Shown: positions 8,688 to 16,080 of the stretch, piece by piece | Numbering within the stretch: the stretch's first letter is position 1 | Layout of the letters: each line of letters starts with the position of its first letter | Program-made: the position numbers and the translations under genes | Notes under the pieces: generated by a model | Database searches by the model: none | What the model saw: the letters and a program-made list of their open reading frames with translations, nothing else | Told to the model about the DNA's origin: nothing | Origin: Rickettsiales bacterium | Lineage (GTDB): Bacteria; Pseudomonadota; Alphaproteobacteria; Rickettsiales; Deianiraeaceae | Assembly: GCA_947485035.1 (NCBI GenBank) | Contig: CANKQN010000003.1 | Location: forward strand, 1-18,663 | Length of the DNA stretch: 18,663 bases | Direction of reading: 5' to 3'

Positions 8688-11600
8688 TTATATTTCTTCG
8701 TTGTAGTCAAGCTCAACATTTAAGCCCAGTGAACGCAGTTCTTTGATCATAACATTGCAAGATTCAGGTGTACCATACTTAACGGTGTAGTCCCCACGAA
8801 CAATCGATGTGTACATTGCAGATCTTCCTTGAATATCATCGGATTTAACTGTGAGCATTTCTTGAAGAATGTAAGCCGCACCGTGTGCTTGAACAGCCCA
8901 AACCTCCATTTCTCCAAATCTTTGACCACCATCGTACTTACTTCCACCAAGTGGTTGCTGAGTAACGAGAGAGTAAGGACCAACTGACCTTGCATGGTAT
9001 TTCTCTTCAACAAGGTGGTGAAGTTTAAGCATGTACATAACGCCGACGGTTACATCTCTTGCAAATTTTTCACCTGTTAGACCATCATAAAGAGGGAATT
9101 TTCCGGTTTGATTCACGCCAAGTGCTTCGAAAACTCGCGAAATATCAGCATCTGATGCTGACTGAAATGACGATGTTGAAACTTTTACACCATCTTTCCA
9201 TTTTTTGATATTACTTTTGAAATCATCAGCAGGAAGGTTTTGCAGAGTTCTTATATCTGCTTTATCGCCAAATGCCTTACCCAAAAGTGCAAGAATATCC
9301 TCCTTAGCATTCTTTTCTTCAAGCATAGAATTCAATTTTTGACCAAGCAACCTTGATGCCATACCAAGATGAACCTCAAGAATTTGACCAATATTCATAC
9401 GGTTTGCGATACCAAGTGGATTCAAAACGATATCAACAGGCGTTCCATCTTCAAGATATGGCATATCTTCAGCGGGTAAAACCACTGAAACAACACCTTT
9501 GTTGCCGTGTCTACCAGACATTTTATCACCTGGTTGAAGCTTTCTTTTGATCGCAATATATACCTTAACAGACATCAACACACCATTTGGTAAATCGTTA
9601 CCATTAACAATGTTTTCGATGCGATCCTCGCATTCTTTTTTGTTGTCATCAATTGCTTTTGTGTAAATATCCTTCATGTTATTGATGATATTTTGCACTT
9701 CGTCACCTTCAAGAACAAATTTTAGTTTGTCTTTTAGTGGGAATTTTGCAAGCTCTTCTGATGATATTTTGGAATTAAAATTCTTCACTTTGCTTGTGGC
9801 GATAACTGTGTTTTGAAGAATAAGAGCGTCAACGGATTCTGCGAAAGTTTCGTTTATTATCTCATTTTTCTTGTCAAATTCACGCTTAATTTTTGTGATT
9901 GAAGTTGTGTCAATTTCCTTAGCACGCTCAACTTTGTTCACACCACCTTTTGTGAAAATTTTAACATTAACAATATTACCAGCAATTCCCGGTGGCACTA
10001 TTAGTGATGTGTTTTTCACACGACTGTTGCGTTCGCCAAAAATCGCTTTAAGTAATTTTTCTTCAGCAGTAAGAACATCTTCGTTTTTTGGAGTCACTTT
10101 CCCAACAAGAATATCGCCGGCTTCAACATATGAACCGATGTTAATAATGCCGGATTCATCAAGTTTTGCAAGAATTTCATCGGAAATATTTGGGATATCG
10201 CGAGTAATTTCTTCCGCTCCAAGACGAGTGTCACGAACAACTGCCTCAAATTCTTTAATATGAACTGAGGTAAATATGTCAGATTTTGCAACTCTTTCGG
10301 ATATAACGATAGCATCTTCAAAGTTATATCCCTTCCATGATGAGAAGGCAGCAAGAAGGTTTTGACCAATCGCCAATTCGCCATCCTGTGTACTTGGGCC
10401 GCTCGCCAAAATATCGCCTTTTTGAACATATTCACCAATGTTGACAATAACATTATGGTTGAAACATGTGCTTTGGTTCGTTCTGTTGAACTTGTGAATG
10501 TTGTAGATATCAAATGGTTTGATGTAGCTGTTTGTTTTTACGACGATGAATTTGTCGTTCACATCATATATTATACCAGGGTTGTTTGCAAAAACCGAAA
10601 CACTTGTGCTTGCAATAATATCTTTTTCCATTCCAGTTCCAACGATTGGCGCTTTCGGACTTACCAATGGAACGGCTTGTCTTTGCATGTTTGCTCCCAT
10701 CAATGCACGAGAGGCATCGTTACTTTCGATAAATGGAACGAGTGCAGCGGCGACTGAGATAATTTGTTTAGGATTCACTTCAACATAGTCAATTTCCGAA
10801 CCATCAACCATTTTGAAATCACCGTTAAATCTGCATCTAACAAGCCCTGAGCGAACTTCTTTTTTGTCAAAATCAATGAATTTTGTGTCAACTTCAACAA
10901 CTTTTTTGTCAGATTCTTGGATTGAGTCAAGGTATTCAATTTCGTCTTGAATTTTGCCATTAACAACCTTTCTGTATGGAGTTGTGATGAATCCGTAGTG
11001 GTTAATTTTTGCGTAAAGTGCAAGTGTGTTAATTAGACCAATGTTTGCACCTTCTGGTGTTTCAATTGGGCAAATTCTTCCATAGTGACTGTGGTGGACA
11101 TCACGCACTTCAAATCCTGCGCGATCACGGTTTAGACCGCCAGGTCCAAGAGCTGAAATTCTTCTTTTGTGCACGATTTCAGATAGTGGGTTCGTTTGGT
11201 CGGCAAATTGTGAAAGTTGCGAAAGAAGGAAGAAATCTCGAACATCGGATGACACAATTGATGGTGATATGATGTCTGATGGCATAAGTGATTCTGGTGT
11301 TCCAGAGTTCATTTTTTCCACACACGATCGAACCAATTTTGAAAGAGATGTTTTAAAAACATTCCCAAAAAGCTCACCAACACCACGCACTCTACGATTC
11401 TTCAAGCTGTCCAGATCTTGCACTGGAAGGTTGTGGTACTTGATGTATAGAAGTTTTGAAATTACATTTTCAACATCGCATGATGTCAAACATGTTGATT
11501 CAACATTGGAACCAAATTCAAGGTTGATTTTATATCTACCAACGGCTGAAAGATCGTAAGACGATTGTGTTGCAAACAATTTTTCAAAGAGCGGAAGAAT

Positions 11601-12692
11601 GTCTTCGTCCCTAATAACAACGCCTGGGCGAAGGGATTTTAGTATGTGACGCATTGATTTTTCAGGTGCCTCAATGTGCTTTTTCACGAATGAAATAACA
11701 TTTATATCGTGCGATTCTGCGGCATCGATGATTGAAAATTCGCAGTCAGACTGTAACATTGTTTCCGCAATTGATGAGGATATCACAGTTCCAGATTCAA
11801 CTTGAATTCCATGGATTATGATATCTTTTGCACAAACTGAGCCAATGATATTTTCGCGTGCGATATATAATTTTTCGTGATTTTTTTGCAAAGAGGGCTT
11901 ATTTTTTGTTCCGGCGTGAATGACAATTTCACCACTTTCATTGATAAGGTCGAATGTGATTGTTTTACCAAATTGAGATAGTAGAACCTCTATTTTGCCG
12001 TTAACTACTGATAAGTGTAATGATTTGCAGAATATGTCGATTATTTCTTGTTGTGACTTGTTAAATGCAGACAAGATGAATGCTGAGTGCATTTTTTTCT
12101 TGCGATTTATACGGAAGTGTAGTGTGTTTTTTGCGTCGAATTCGAAGTCAATCCAATTTCCACGGTATGGAATTACAGATGAAGTGTAGCCAAGTGCGCC
12201 ACGTTGAATATCTCTTTCAAAGAAAATTCCTGGTGAGCGGTGGATTTGTGATACGATAACTTTTTGAACACCGTTCAAAATAAACGAACCTGCGTTCGAT
12301 GACATTAGAGGTATTTCACACAAAAGAACTTCTTGCTCTTTAATTGCGGAAACTTCTGAAACACCCGTAGCTTCGTCAATTTCGTAATAAAACATACGAA
12401 GCGTTGTGTACAAAGTGCAAGAGTATGTAAATCCACGATCTATACACTCTTGCTCATTATACTTTGGTTTGGTTAGTCTATGAGAAACATACTCAATCGA
12501 CAAAGATCCGAAAGTATCGGATATTGGAAAAACCGAACGAAGTATAGACTCCATTGATATGTCGCGATAAAAACCATGAAGATCATCGTTGGACTTTAAA
12601 AAGTCTTCATACGATCTTCTTTGAAACTCCAAAAGAGATGATGAGTTATCGTTGTAAAATTTGTAGGCGTCTATATTTATTCTTTCAATCAT
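8688..12692 (-). CDS. rpoB: DNA-directed RNA polymerase subunit beta
   Basis: The second catalytic subunit. I choose the ATG at 12692 (MIERINIDAYKF, 1334 residues) over an in-frame TTG at 12716, which would add eight residues with no family resemblance. The rifampicin pocket is at about 487-520: SQLSQFADQTNPLSEIVHKRRISALGP without its usual FFGS lead-in (here FFLL). The residues equivalent to E. coli S512, D516, H526 and S531 are wild-type, so sensitivity would be expected. The active-site regions RHGNKGVVS and GQRFGEMEVWA, and the C-terminal RSLGLNVELD, are present. One oddity is SKYD at 1251-1254, where the near-invariant GGKAQFGGQ motif normally reads KAQF. The gap to rplL is 63 bp and contains part of a strong hairpin. 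Confidence 0.97.
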   Translation of the reverse strand: MIERINIDAYKFYNDNSSSLLEFQRRSYEDFLKSNDDLHGFYRDISMESILRSVFPISDTFGSLSIEYVSHRLTKPKYNEQECIDRGFTYSCTLYTTLRMFYYEIDEATGVSEVSAIKEQEVLLCEIPLMSSNAGSFILNGVQKVIVSQIHRSPGIFFERDIQRGALGYTSSVIPYRGNWIDFEFDAKNTLHFRINRKKKMHSAFILSAFNKSQQEIIDIFCKSLHLSVVNGKIEVLLSQFGKTITFDLINESGEIVIHAGTKNKPSLQKNHEKLYIARENIIGSVCAKDIIIHGIQVESGTVISSSIAETMLQSDCEFSIIDAAESHDINVISFVKKHIEAPEKSMRHILKSLRPGVVIRDEDILPLFEKLFATQSSYDLSAVGRYKINLEFGSNVESTCLTSCDVENVISKLLYIKYHNLPVQDLDSLKNRRVRGVGELFGNVFKTSLSKLVRSCVEKMNSGTPESLMPSDIISPSIVSSDVRDFFLLSQLSQFADQTNPLSEIVHKRRISALGPGGLNRDRAGFEVRDVHHSHYGRICPIETPEGANIGLINTLALYAKINHYGFITTPYRKVVNGKIQDEIEYLDSIQESDKKVVEVDTKFIDFDKKEVRSGLVRCRFNGDFKMVDGSEIDYVEVNPKQIISVAAALVPFIESNDASRALMGANMQRQAVPLVSPKAPIVGTGMEKDIIASTSVSVFANNPGIIYDVNDKFIVVKTNSYIKPFDIYNIHKFNRTNQSTCFNHNVIVNIGEYVQKGDILASGPSTQDGELAIGQNLLAAFSSWKGYNFEDAIVISERVAKSDIFTSVHIKEFEAVVRDTRLGAEEITRDIPNISDEILAKLDESGIINIGSYVEAGDILVGKVTPKNEDVLTAEEKLLKAIFGERNSRVKNTSLIVPPGIAGNIVNVKIFTKGGVNKVERAKEIDTTSITKIKREFDKKNEIINETFAESVDALILQNTVIATSKVKNFNSKISSEELAKFPLKDKLKFVLEGDEVQNIINNMKDIYTKAIDDNKKECEDRIENIVNGNDLPNGVLMSVKVYIAIKRKLQPGDKMSGRHGNKGVVSVVLPAEDMPYLEDGTPVDIVLNPLGIANRMNIGQILEVHLGMASRLLGQKLNSMLEEKNAKEDILALLGKAFGDKADIRTLQNLPADDFKSNIKKWKDGVKVSTSSFQSASDADISRVFEALGVNQTGKFPLYDGLTGEKFARDVTVGVMYMLKLHHLVEEKYHARSVGPYSLVTQQPLGGSKYDGGQRFGEMEVWAVQAHGAAYILQEMLTVKSDDIQGRSAMYTSIVRGDYTVKYGTPESCNVMIKELRSLGLNVELDYNEEI

Positions 12693-12737
12693 CAATACGA
12701 TAAACAGATATGTCAATTATGATGTAAATTCATCAAG

Positions 12738-12773
12738 AAAGTTGGGTTAATGCAATTATTTAACCTCAACTTT
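12738..12773 (-). promoter_or_regulatory. Hairpin at the rplL-rpoB junction (attenuator or RNase III-type site)
   Basis: The arms 12738-12750 and 12760-12773 pair over 13 bp with a single bulged base (12766) around a 9-nt loop. The loop contains the rplL stop codon, and one arm covers its last four codons. No U-tract follows on the minus strand, so it is not a standard intrinsic terminator. In E. coli the rplL-rpoB gap carries a partial terminator and an RNase III cut that lower rpoBC output relative to ribosomal proteins. The same role is inferred here from position only. Confidence 0.6.
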
Positions 12774-13130
12774 AGCACCAGCGGCTTCAAGTTTTTTCTT
12801 GAAATCCTCAGATTCAGCTTTAGACACACCTTCTTTTACTGTTTTTGGTGCACCGTCAACTAGATCTTTCGCTTCTTTTAGACCAAGACCTGTGATTGCG
12901 CGAACCTCTTTGATTACTTCAATTTTTTTGTCACCAGCAGCAACAAGAACAACTGTAAATTCTGTTTGCTCTTCAGCAGCAACGGCAACAGGAGCAGAGC
13001 CACCAGCAGCAGCAACGGCAACAGGAGCAGCAGAAACGCCCCATTTTTCTTCAAGGTGTTTAACAAGTTCAGCAGCTTCAAGAATTGTAAGAGAAGAAAG
13101 GTTGTCAACGATTTGTTGTAAATCAGCCAT
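12756..13130 (-). CDS. rplL: 50S ribosomal protein L7/L12
   Basis: The flexible stalk protein of the large subunit; dimers bind the L10 C-terminus and recruit and activate translation GTPases. It has 124 residues, the normal size. Residues 1-33 form the N-terminal dimerisation domain ([22 protein letters not shown]). The Ala/Val/Pro-rich hinge (about 34-54) contains two tandem 11-residue units beginning PVAVAA (36-46 and 47-57). The C-terminal factor-binding domain has the expected [21 protein letters not shown] stretch in two parts and ends GAKVEVK. The gene follows rplJ after 17 bp. The hairpin at the end of the gene includes its stop codon in the loop. Confidence 0.98.
   Translation of the reverse strand: MADLQQIVDNLSSLTILEAAELVKHLEEKWGVSAAPVAVAAAGGSAPVAVAAEEQTEFTVVLVAAGDKKIEVIKEVRAITGLGLKEAKDLVDGAPKTVKEGVSKAESEDFKKKLEAAGAKVEVK
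12974..13030 (-). repeat. 33-bp-period tandem repeat in the L7/L12 hinge
   Basis: Two exact 24-bp copies (12974-12997 and 13007-13030) are offset by 33 bp, i.e. 11 codons. They encode the duplicated PVAVAA hinge units. Hinge regions of L12 tolerate length change. The exact DNA identity suggests a recent slippage-type duplication, or selection for the same codons. Confidence 0.8.
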
Positions 13131-13147
13131 ATATATGAAAAAAGTTA

Positions 13148-13660
13148 TTATTTTGGGTTAAAATTGCTACTAATTACGCGACCAATCGCAGTTGGGCAGT
13201 ACAATAATGAGTAGGCAATTTTTCTTGGAACGGACTGTATAACCGAAAGCAAAGATGCTCGGATAACTTCCATGCTTGGCATTGTTGCTAGTGTTTTAAC
13301 ATAGCTTTCACCATAGAAGTTTTTGCCGTCAGATATTCCGATAATTTTTATTCCAGAGGTTGCGTCTTTCGCATATGTGCTTAAAACTTTTGCAACTTCA
13401 ACGGGGTCTTTTGCAAAAATTGACATATTTTGACCAACGAGAACTTGTGAAATAACTGCGTGAGATGTTTCTCGTACAGCAATATCGTTAAGTGTGTTTT
13501 TCGCTACAATCGTGATTGCATTTGCTTTTGTAAGCTGTTTGCGAATCGTATTGTTTGTGTTTGCGAGTAAACCAGTTGTATTAACTATGAAAACATAGTT
13601 GTGAGAAGAGTACATATTCTGTAAATTGGCAACCAATTCACTTTTTGAATTTCTATTCAT
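13148..13660 (-). CDS. rplJ: 50S ribosomal protein L10
   Basis: The base of the L7/L12 stalk. Its N-terminal domain binds 23S rRNA together with L11, and its C-terminal helix carries L12 dimers. It has 170 residues, the usual length. The start [10 protein letters not shown] and the pattern [21 protein letters not shown] (two segments), ITIVAKNTL and [18 protein letters not shown] follow the L10 fold, with PRKIAYSL near the C-terminus. Sequence conservation is lower than in rplK or rplL, as is normal for L10. The gene is followed after 17 bp by rplL. The 68-bp gap upstream, after rplA, is the place where L10 autoregulation acts in other bacteria; no clear leader structure was made out. Confidence 0.95.
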   Translation of the reverse strand: MNRNSKSELVANLQNMYSSHNYVFIVNTTGLLANTNNTIRKQLTKANAITIVAKNTLNDIAVRETSHAVISQVLVGQNMSIFAKDPVEVAKVLSTYAKDATSGIKIIGISDGKNFYGESYVKTLATMPSMEVIRASLLSVIQSVPRKIAYSLLYCPTAIGRVISSNFNPK

Positions 13661-13683
13661 ATTTGTAACGAAACTAGTTTTTG

Positions 13684-13712
13684 TTTAAGATTTGTATTTT
13701 TTTAAAAGTCAA
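13684..13712 (-). promoter_or_regulatory. Possible internal promoter before rplJ
   Basis: On the minus strand TTGACT (13712-13707), a 17-bp spacer and CTTAAA (13689-13684) lie in the rplA-rplJ gap, 24 bp before the rplJ start. The -35 is good and the -10 poor. E. coli has a promoter at the same place, which adds modest support. Confidence 0.35.
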
Positions 13713-13728
13713 GCATTAATTTTGCATT

Positions 13729-14433
13729 TTACAAAAAAGATGCAGGAATTTTTAAGCTAAAACCAGACATTGTTGTTGAAAGGTGTATTTTAACGATATA
13801 GGAGCCTTTAATTGTCGCTGGTTTTGCTTGCTTAATCGATTGAATCAACTCTTTGATGTTTGCAATAATTTTTGCAGATTCAAAGTTTGCACGACCAACT
13901 GATACGCGAACAACAGGGTCTTTGCCTGTTCTGTATTCAATTTTACCGCCAATGAAAGATTTCACTGTTTCAACGATTTCATCTGTAACCGTTCCCAGCT
14001 TTGGGTTTGGCATAAGATTGCGAGGTCCAAGAACTCTACCAAGTGGGGCAAGTTTTCTCATAATGCTTGGTGTTGCGATACATTTGTCAAAGTCCATAAA
14101 TCCGTTTTTTACACGGTCTATAAGCTCGTCTCCACCTGCTGCAACAGCTCCAGCTTCAAGCGCTTTTTTAGCATCGTCACCTTCGGCAAACACTAAAACG
14201 CGAACAACTCTACCTGTTCCGTGTGGAAGGTTCACAGTTGATTTAACAACTTGGTCACCTTTGCTTGGATCAACCCCAAGAACGACATGTGCGTCGACAG
14301 ATTCAGGGAATTTTGTTGTTGAAGATTGTGAGTATTGTGCAATGACTGAAACTGCCTCGTCAAGTGTATATTCTTTGTTGAGGTCTATTTTAGAATTTTT
14401 TAAAAAACCTTTAATGCGTTTGGATTGTGTCAT
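13729..14433 (-). CDS. rplA: 50S ribosomal protein L1
   Basis: L1 forms the mobile stalk at the tRNA exit site and, in many bacteria, represses its own L11 operon by binding the mRNA. It has 234 residues, close to the usual 230. The hallmark LGRVLGPRNLMPNPKLGTV is intact (about 131-149). Other family stretches include SVDAHVVLGVDPSKGDQVV, PHGTGRVVRVLVFAEGD and EYRTGKDPVVRVSVG. The C-terminus ends in a slightly long tail (TMSGFSLKIPASFL). The gene starts 12 bp after rplK, so the pair is tightly coupled. A 194-codon open frame on the plus strand is its antisense shadow. Confidence 0.98.
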   Translation of the reverse strand: MTQSKRIKGFLKNSKIDLNKEYTLDEAVSVIAQYSQSSTTKFPESVDAHVVLGVDPSKGDQVVKSTVNLPHGTGRVVRVLVFAEGDDAKKALEAGAVAAGGDELIDRVKNGFMDFDKCIATPSIMRKLAPLGRVLGPRNLMPNPKLGTVTDEIVETVKSFIGGKIEYRTGKDPVVRVSVGRANFESAKIIANIKELIQSIKQAKPATIKGSYIVKIHLSTTMSGFSLKIPASFL

Positions 14434-14445
14434 ATAATTTATTTA

Positions 14446-14880
14446 TTAAGCGTTATTGTCAACTGTTATACCCATTGAAAGTGCTGTTCCAGCAAGAGTA
14501 GCAACCGCTGCTTCAATTGAATTTGCGGTAAGATCTTGCATTTTGGTTTTTGCAATTTCTTCAAGTTTTGATCTGGCTACATTTCCAACATTAACCTTTC
14601 CAGCTTCTTTTGAACCATTTTTTAGTCCAAGAGATTCAAGAATCATGTATGATGCAGGTGGTGTTTTGATTTCAATATAGAATTTTTTATCCTTGTAAAA
14701 GTTGATAATCACAGGAACGGGACCGGACATTTTTCCTGTCGCTTCATTGAACTGCTTGCAGAATTCCATGATGTTAAGTCCTCTTTGACCCATAGCAGGA
14801 CCAATTGGTGGAGCAGGGTTTGCCTTTCCAGCTTGTAAAATTAACTTAAAAGAACCATCAGGTTTTTTTCCATTATTCAT
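14446..14880 (-). CDS. rplK: 50S ribosomal protein L11
   Basis: L11 binds the GTPase-centre rRNA and is needed for the stringent-response sensing of uncharged tRNA. It has 144 residues, the family norm. The proline-rich switch AGKANPAPPIGPAMGQRGLN (18-37) and the MEFCKQFN helix are present. The rRNA-binding C-terminal domain runs from about 70 and includes the TPPASYMI motif. Near the C-terminus GTALSMGI has Leu where the family usually has Arg (GTARSMGI), a small but real departure. The start ATG at 14880 is preceded by an A/G-rich run rather than a true Shine-Dalgarno. The gap to nusG is 17 bp. Confidence 0.98.
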   Translation of the reverse strand: MNNGKKPDGSFKLILQAGKANPAPPIGPAMGQRGLNIMEFCKQFNEATGKMSGPVPVIINFYKDKKFYIEIKTPPASYMILESLGLKNGSKEAGKVNVGNVARSKLEEIAKTKMQDLTANSIEAAVATLAGTALSMGITVDNNA

Positions 14881-14897
14881 CTTTTTTTCTTAATTAA

Positions 14898-15476
14898 TTA
14901 TTTTGTTACTATTTCAACATCTTCAAAGTTTGCTTCAACGGAGGTTTCTCTGTTGAAAACAGAAACTGAAATTTCTAGGGAATTTTTTGCTTTATCAATA
15001 CTCACAATAGTTCCTTTGAAATCTTTAAACGATCCTGAGCGAATTTTTACATCCATACCAAGTTCGAAAGCAACTGATGATCCTTTTCCTTCGGATGATT
15101 TCATCATTGTTGCTAGCATTTCTTTATATTCCCTTTCTGAAAGTGCTTGTGGGACGGTTGCTTTTGGAAGAAAGCTTATAATTAGCCTGTTTCCCGCACC
15201 AACTCCTGACATTTCATTTATTACAGAAAGTGAAAGTTCATTTATGTGCATTCTTACAAAAACATAGCCTGAGCATAAAACCTTACTTCTTGTTTTTGCA
15301 GTTCCATGCTTTGCAATATCAATTGCTGGAACATTGAAATCGTTGAATAAATGAGTCGCATTCTTTTTTAATGCTATTTTTTTGATGTTCTCAACAACAG
15401 ACTTTTCCGCACCTGAACGCACTTGCAGTACATACCAGAAAAAAGTCACATCACTGTGTTTTGCAGAATTTTCCAT
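14898..15476 (-). CDS. nusG: Transcription termination/antitermination factor NusG
   Basis: An RNA polymerase elongation factor. Its NGN domain binds the beta' clamp and its KOW domain contacts Rho or ribosomal protein S10. It has 192 residues. NGN spans about 12-115 (FFWYVLQVRSGAEKSV, then GYVFVRM). The KOW motif is at about 138-165 (FELGMDVKIRSGSFKDFKGT). The C-terminus has FNRETSVEANFEDVE in place of the familiar FGRxTPVELDF, so the protein is divergent but complete. It is the first gene of the minus-strand operon, with a promoter 35-63 bp upstream. The usual upstream neighbour secE is absent; a divergent membrane-protein gene occupies that place. Confidence 0.96.
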   Translation of the reverse strand: MENSAKHSDVTFFWYVLQVRSGAEKSVVENIKKIALKKNATHLFNDFNVPAIDIAKHGTAKTRSKVLCSGYVFVRMHINELSLSVINEMSGVGAGNRLIISFLPKATVPQALSEREYKEMLATMMKSSEGKGSSVAFELGMDVKIRSGSFKDFKGTIVSIDKAKNSLEISVSVFNRETSVEANFEDVEIVTK

Positions 15477-15510
15477 ATCAAATTAATTTATTCTTCTCAT
15501 TGTAAAGTGA

Positions 15511-15539
15511 CTTTTAAAATGAAGTAAATTTTTTGTCAA
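15511..15539 (-). promoter_or_regulatory. Promoter of the nusG-rpoC operon
   Basis: On the minus strand, TTGACA (15539-15534), a 17-bp spacer and TAAAAG (15516-15511) form a good sigma70-type promoter. Transcription would begin near 15504, giving a leader of about 28 nt before the nusG ATG at 15476. It is the only strong minus-strand promoter that I found upstream of the operon. Confidence 0.6.
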
Positions 15540-15561
15540 GTATTTTTATTAATTTTTTATC

Positions 15562-15590
15562 TTGATATTATAAAAAATTGAAATTATCAA
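15562..15590 (+). promoter_or_regulatory. Promoter-like symmetrical element before the envelope genes
   Basis: TTGATA (15562-15567), 17 bp, TATCAA (15585-15590) is a fair plus-strand promoter with a leader of about 30 nt to the ATG at 15625. The two hexamers are reverse complements, so the same element reads as an identical promoter on the minus strand, where it would add a longer leader to nusG. It could also be an operator with 6-bp half-sites. Confidence 0.45.
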
Positions 15591-15624
15591 AGTTGAGTAT
15601 GATTTAAGTTTTCTTTGGCATTCA

Positions 15625-16080
15625 ATGCGATACATCGCCCTTTTGGTTGCATTTCTTTGTGAAATGACAGTTTATCCAATATTCATAAAAAATCCAATTC
15701 ATGTTGAAAGCATTCTTTTGGGATATTTCGTAATAATTCTTGCGACGAATAAGAAAGTTTCCGTTGCGTATCCCGTTGTCCTGCTGTTGATTTCAAGCGT
15801 TGTAACTGCACAGATAGTTGGTCTTGCATCAGTTTTGGTTCTAATTGGAACTCTTGTTCACCACCAACTCTTCGTTGTGACTGAGCGTTCAAGGTCTTCG
15901 ATGAAAAAGCCAACGCACGCAAGTGTAATTGCCAAATTTTCCATTATATTTTCCATAATATCGCTGTTGAAAATAATTATTCTATATTCATTCGGATATT
16001 CAATCTCCCCATTGCTGGAATTCTTTACATATATAATTAACATTGCAATTTTTATTATACTAACAGTATGCGTTTTATAA
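15625..16080 (+). CDS. Small polytopic membrane protein, MreD-like by size and layout only
   Basis: I cannot assign this with certainty. It has 151 residues, almost all hydrophobic, with probable membrane helices at about 3-20, 28-42, 46-62, 63-82, 104-123 and 130-151. A single basic cytosolic loop lies at about 87-100 (ERSRSSMKKPTHAS). Length, helix count and the gene partnership with a lytic transglycosylase would fit MreD, the rod-complex membrane protein, but no diagnostic MreD motif is seen and mreB/mreC are not in the window. Its stop codon overlaps the next gene by 13 bp, so translation is likely coupled. The start ATG at 15625 follows the promoter-like element; no Shine-Dalgarno is present. 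A 79-codon antisense frame is rejected. Confidence 0.75.
   Translation: MRYIALLVAFLCEMTVYPIFIKNPIHVESILLGYFVIILATNKKVSVAYPVVLLLISSVVTAQIVGLASVLVLIGTLVHHQLFVVTERSRSSMKKPTHASVIAKFSIIFSIISLLKIIILYSFGYSISPLLEFFTYIINIAIFIILTVCVL

Noticed and set aside
12688..12716. TTGACA with GATGAT 17 bp downstream at the rpoB start
   Set aside because: Transcription would begin inside the rpoB coding region, after its ATG, so it cannot serve rpoB.
12693..12716. In-frame TTG at 12716 as the rpoB start
   Set aside because: The eight extra residues do not resemble RpoB N-termini, while the ATG at 12692 gives a normal one.
13853..14437. 194-codon plus-strand frame
   Set aside because: It is fully antisense to rplA, whose family match is unequivocal. 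Serine/threonine-rich products of this kind are typical of shadows.
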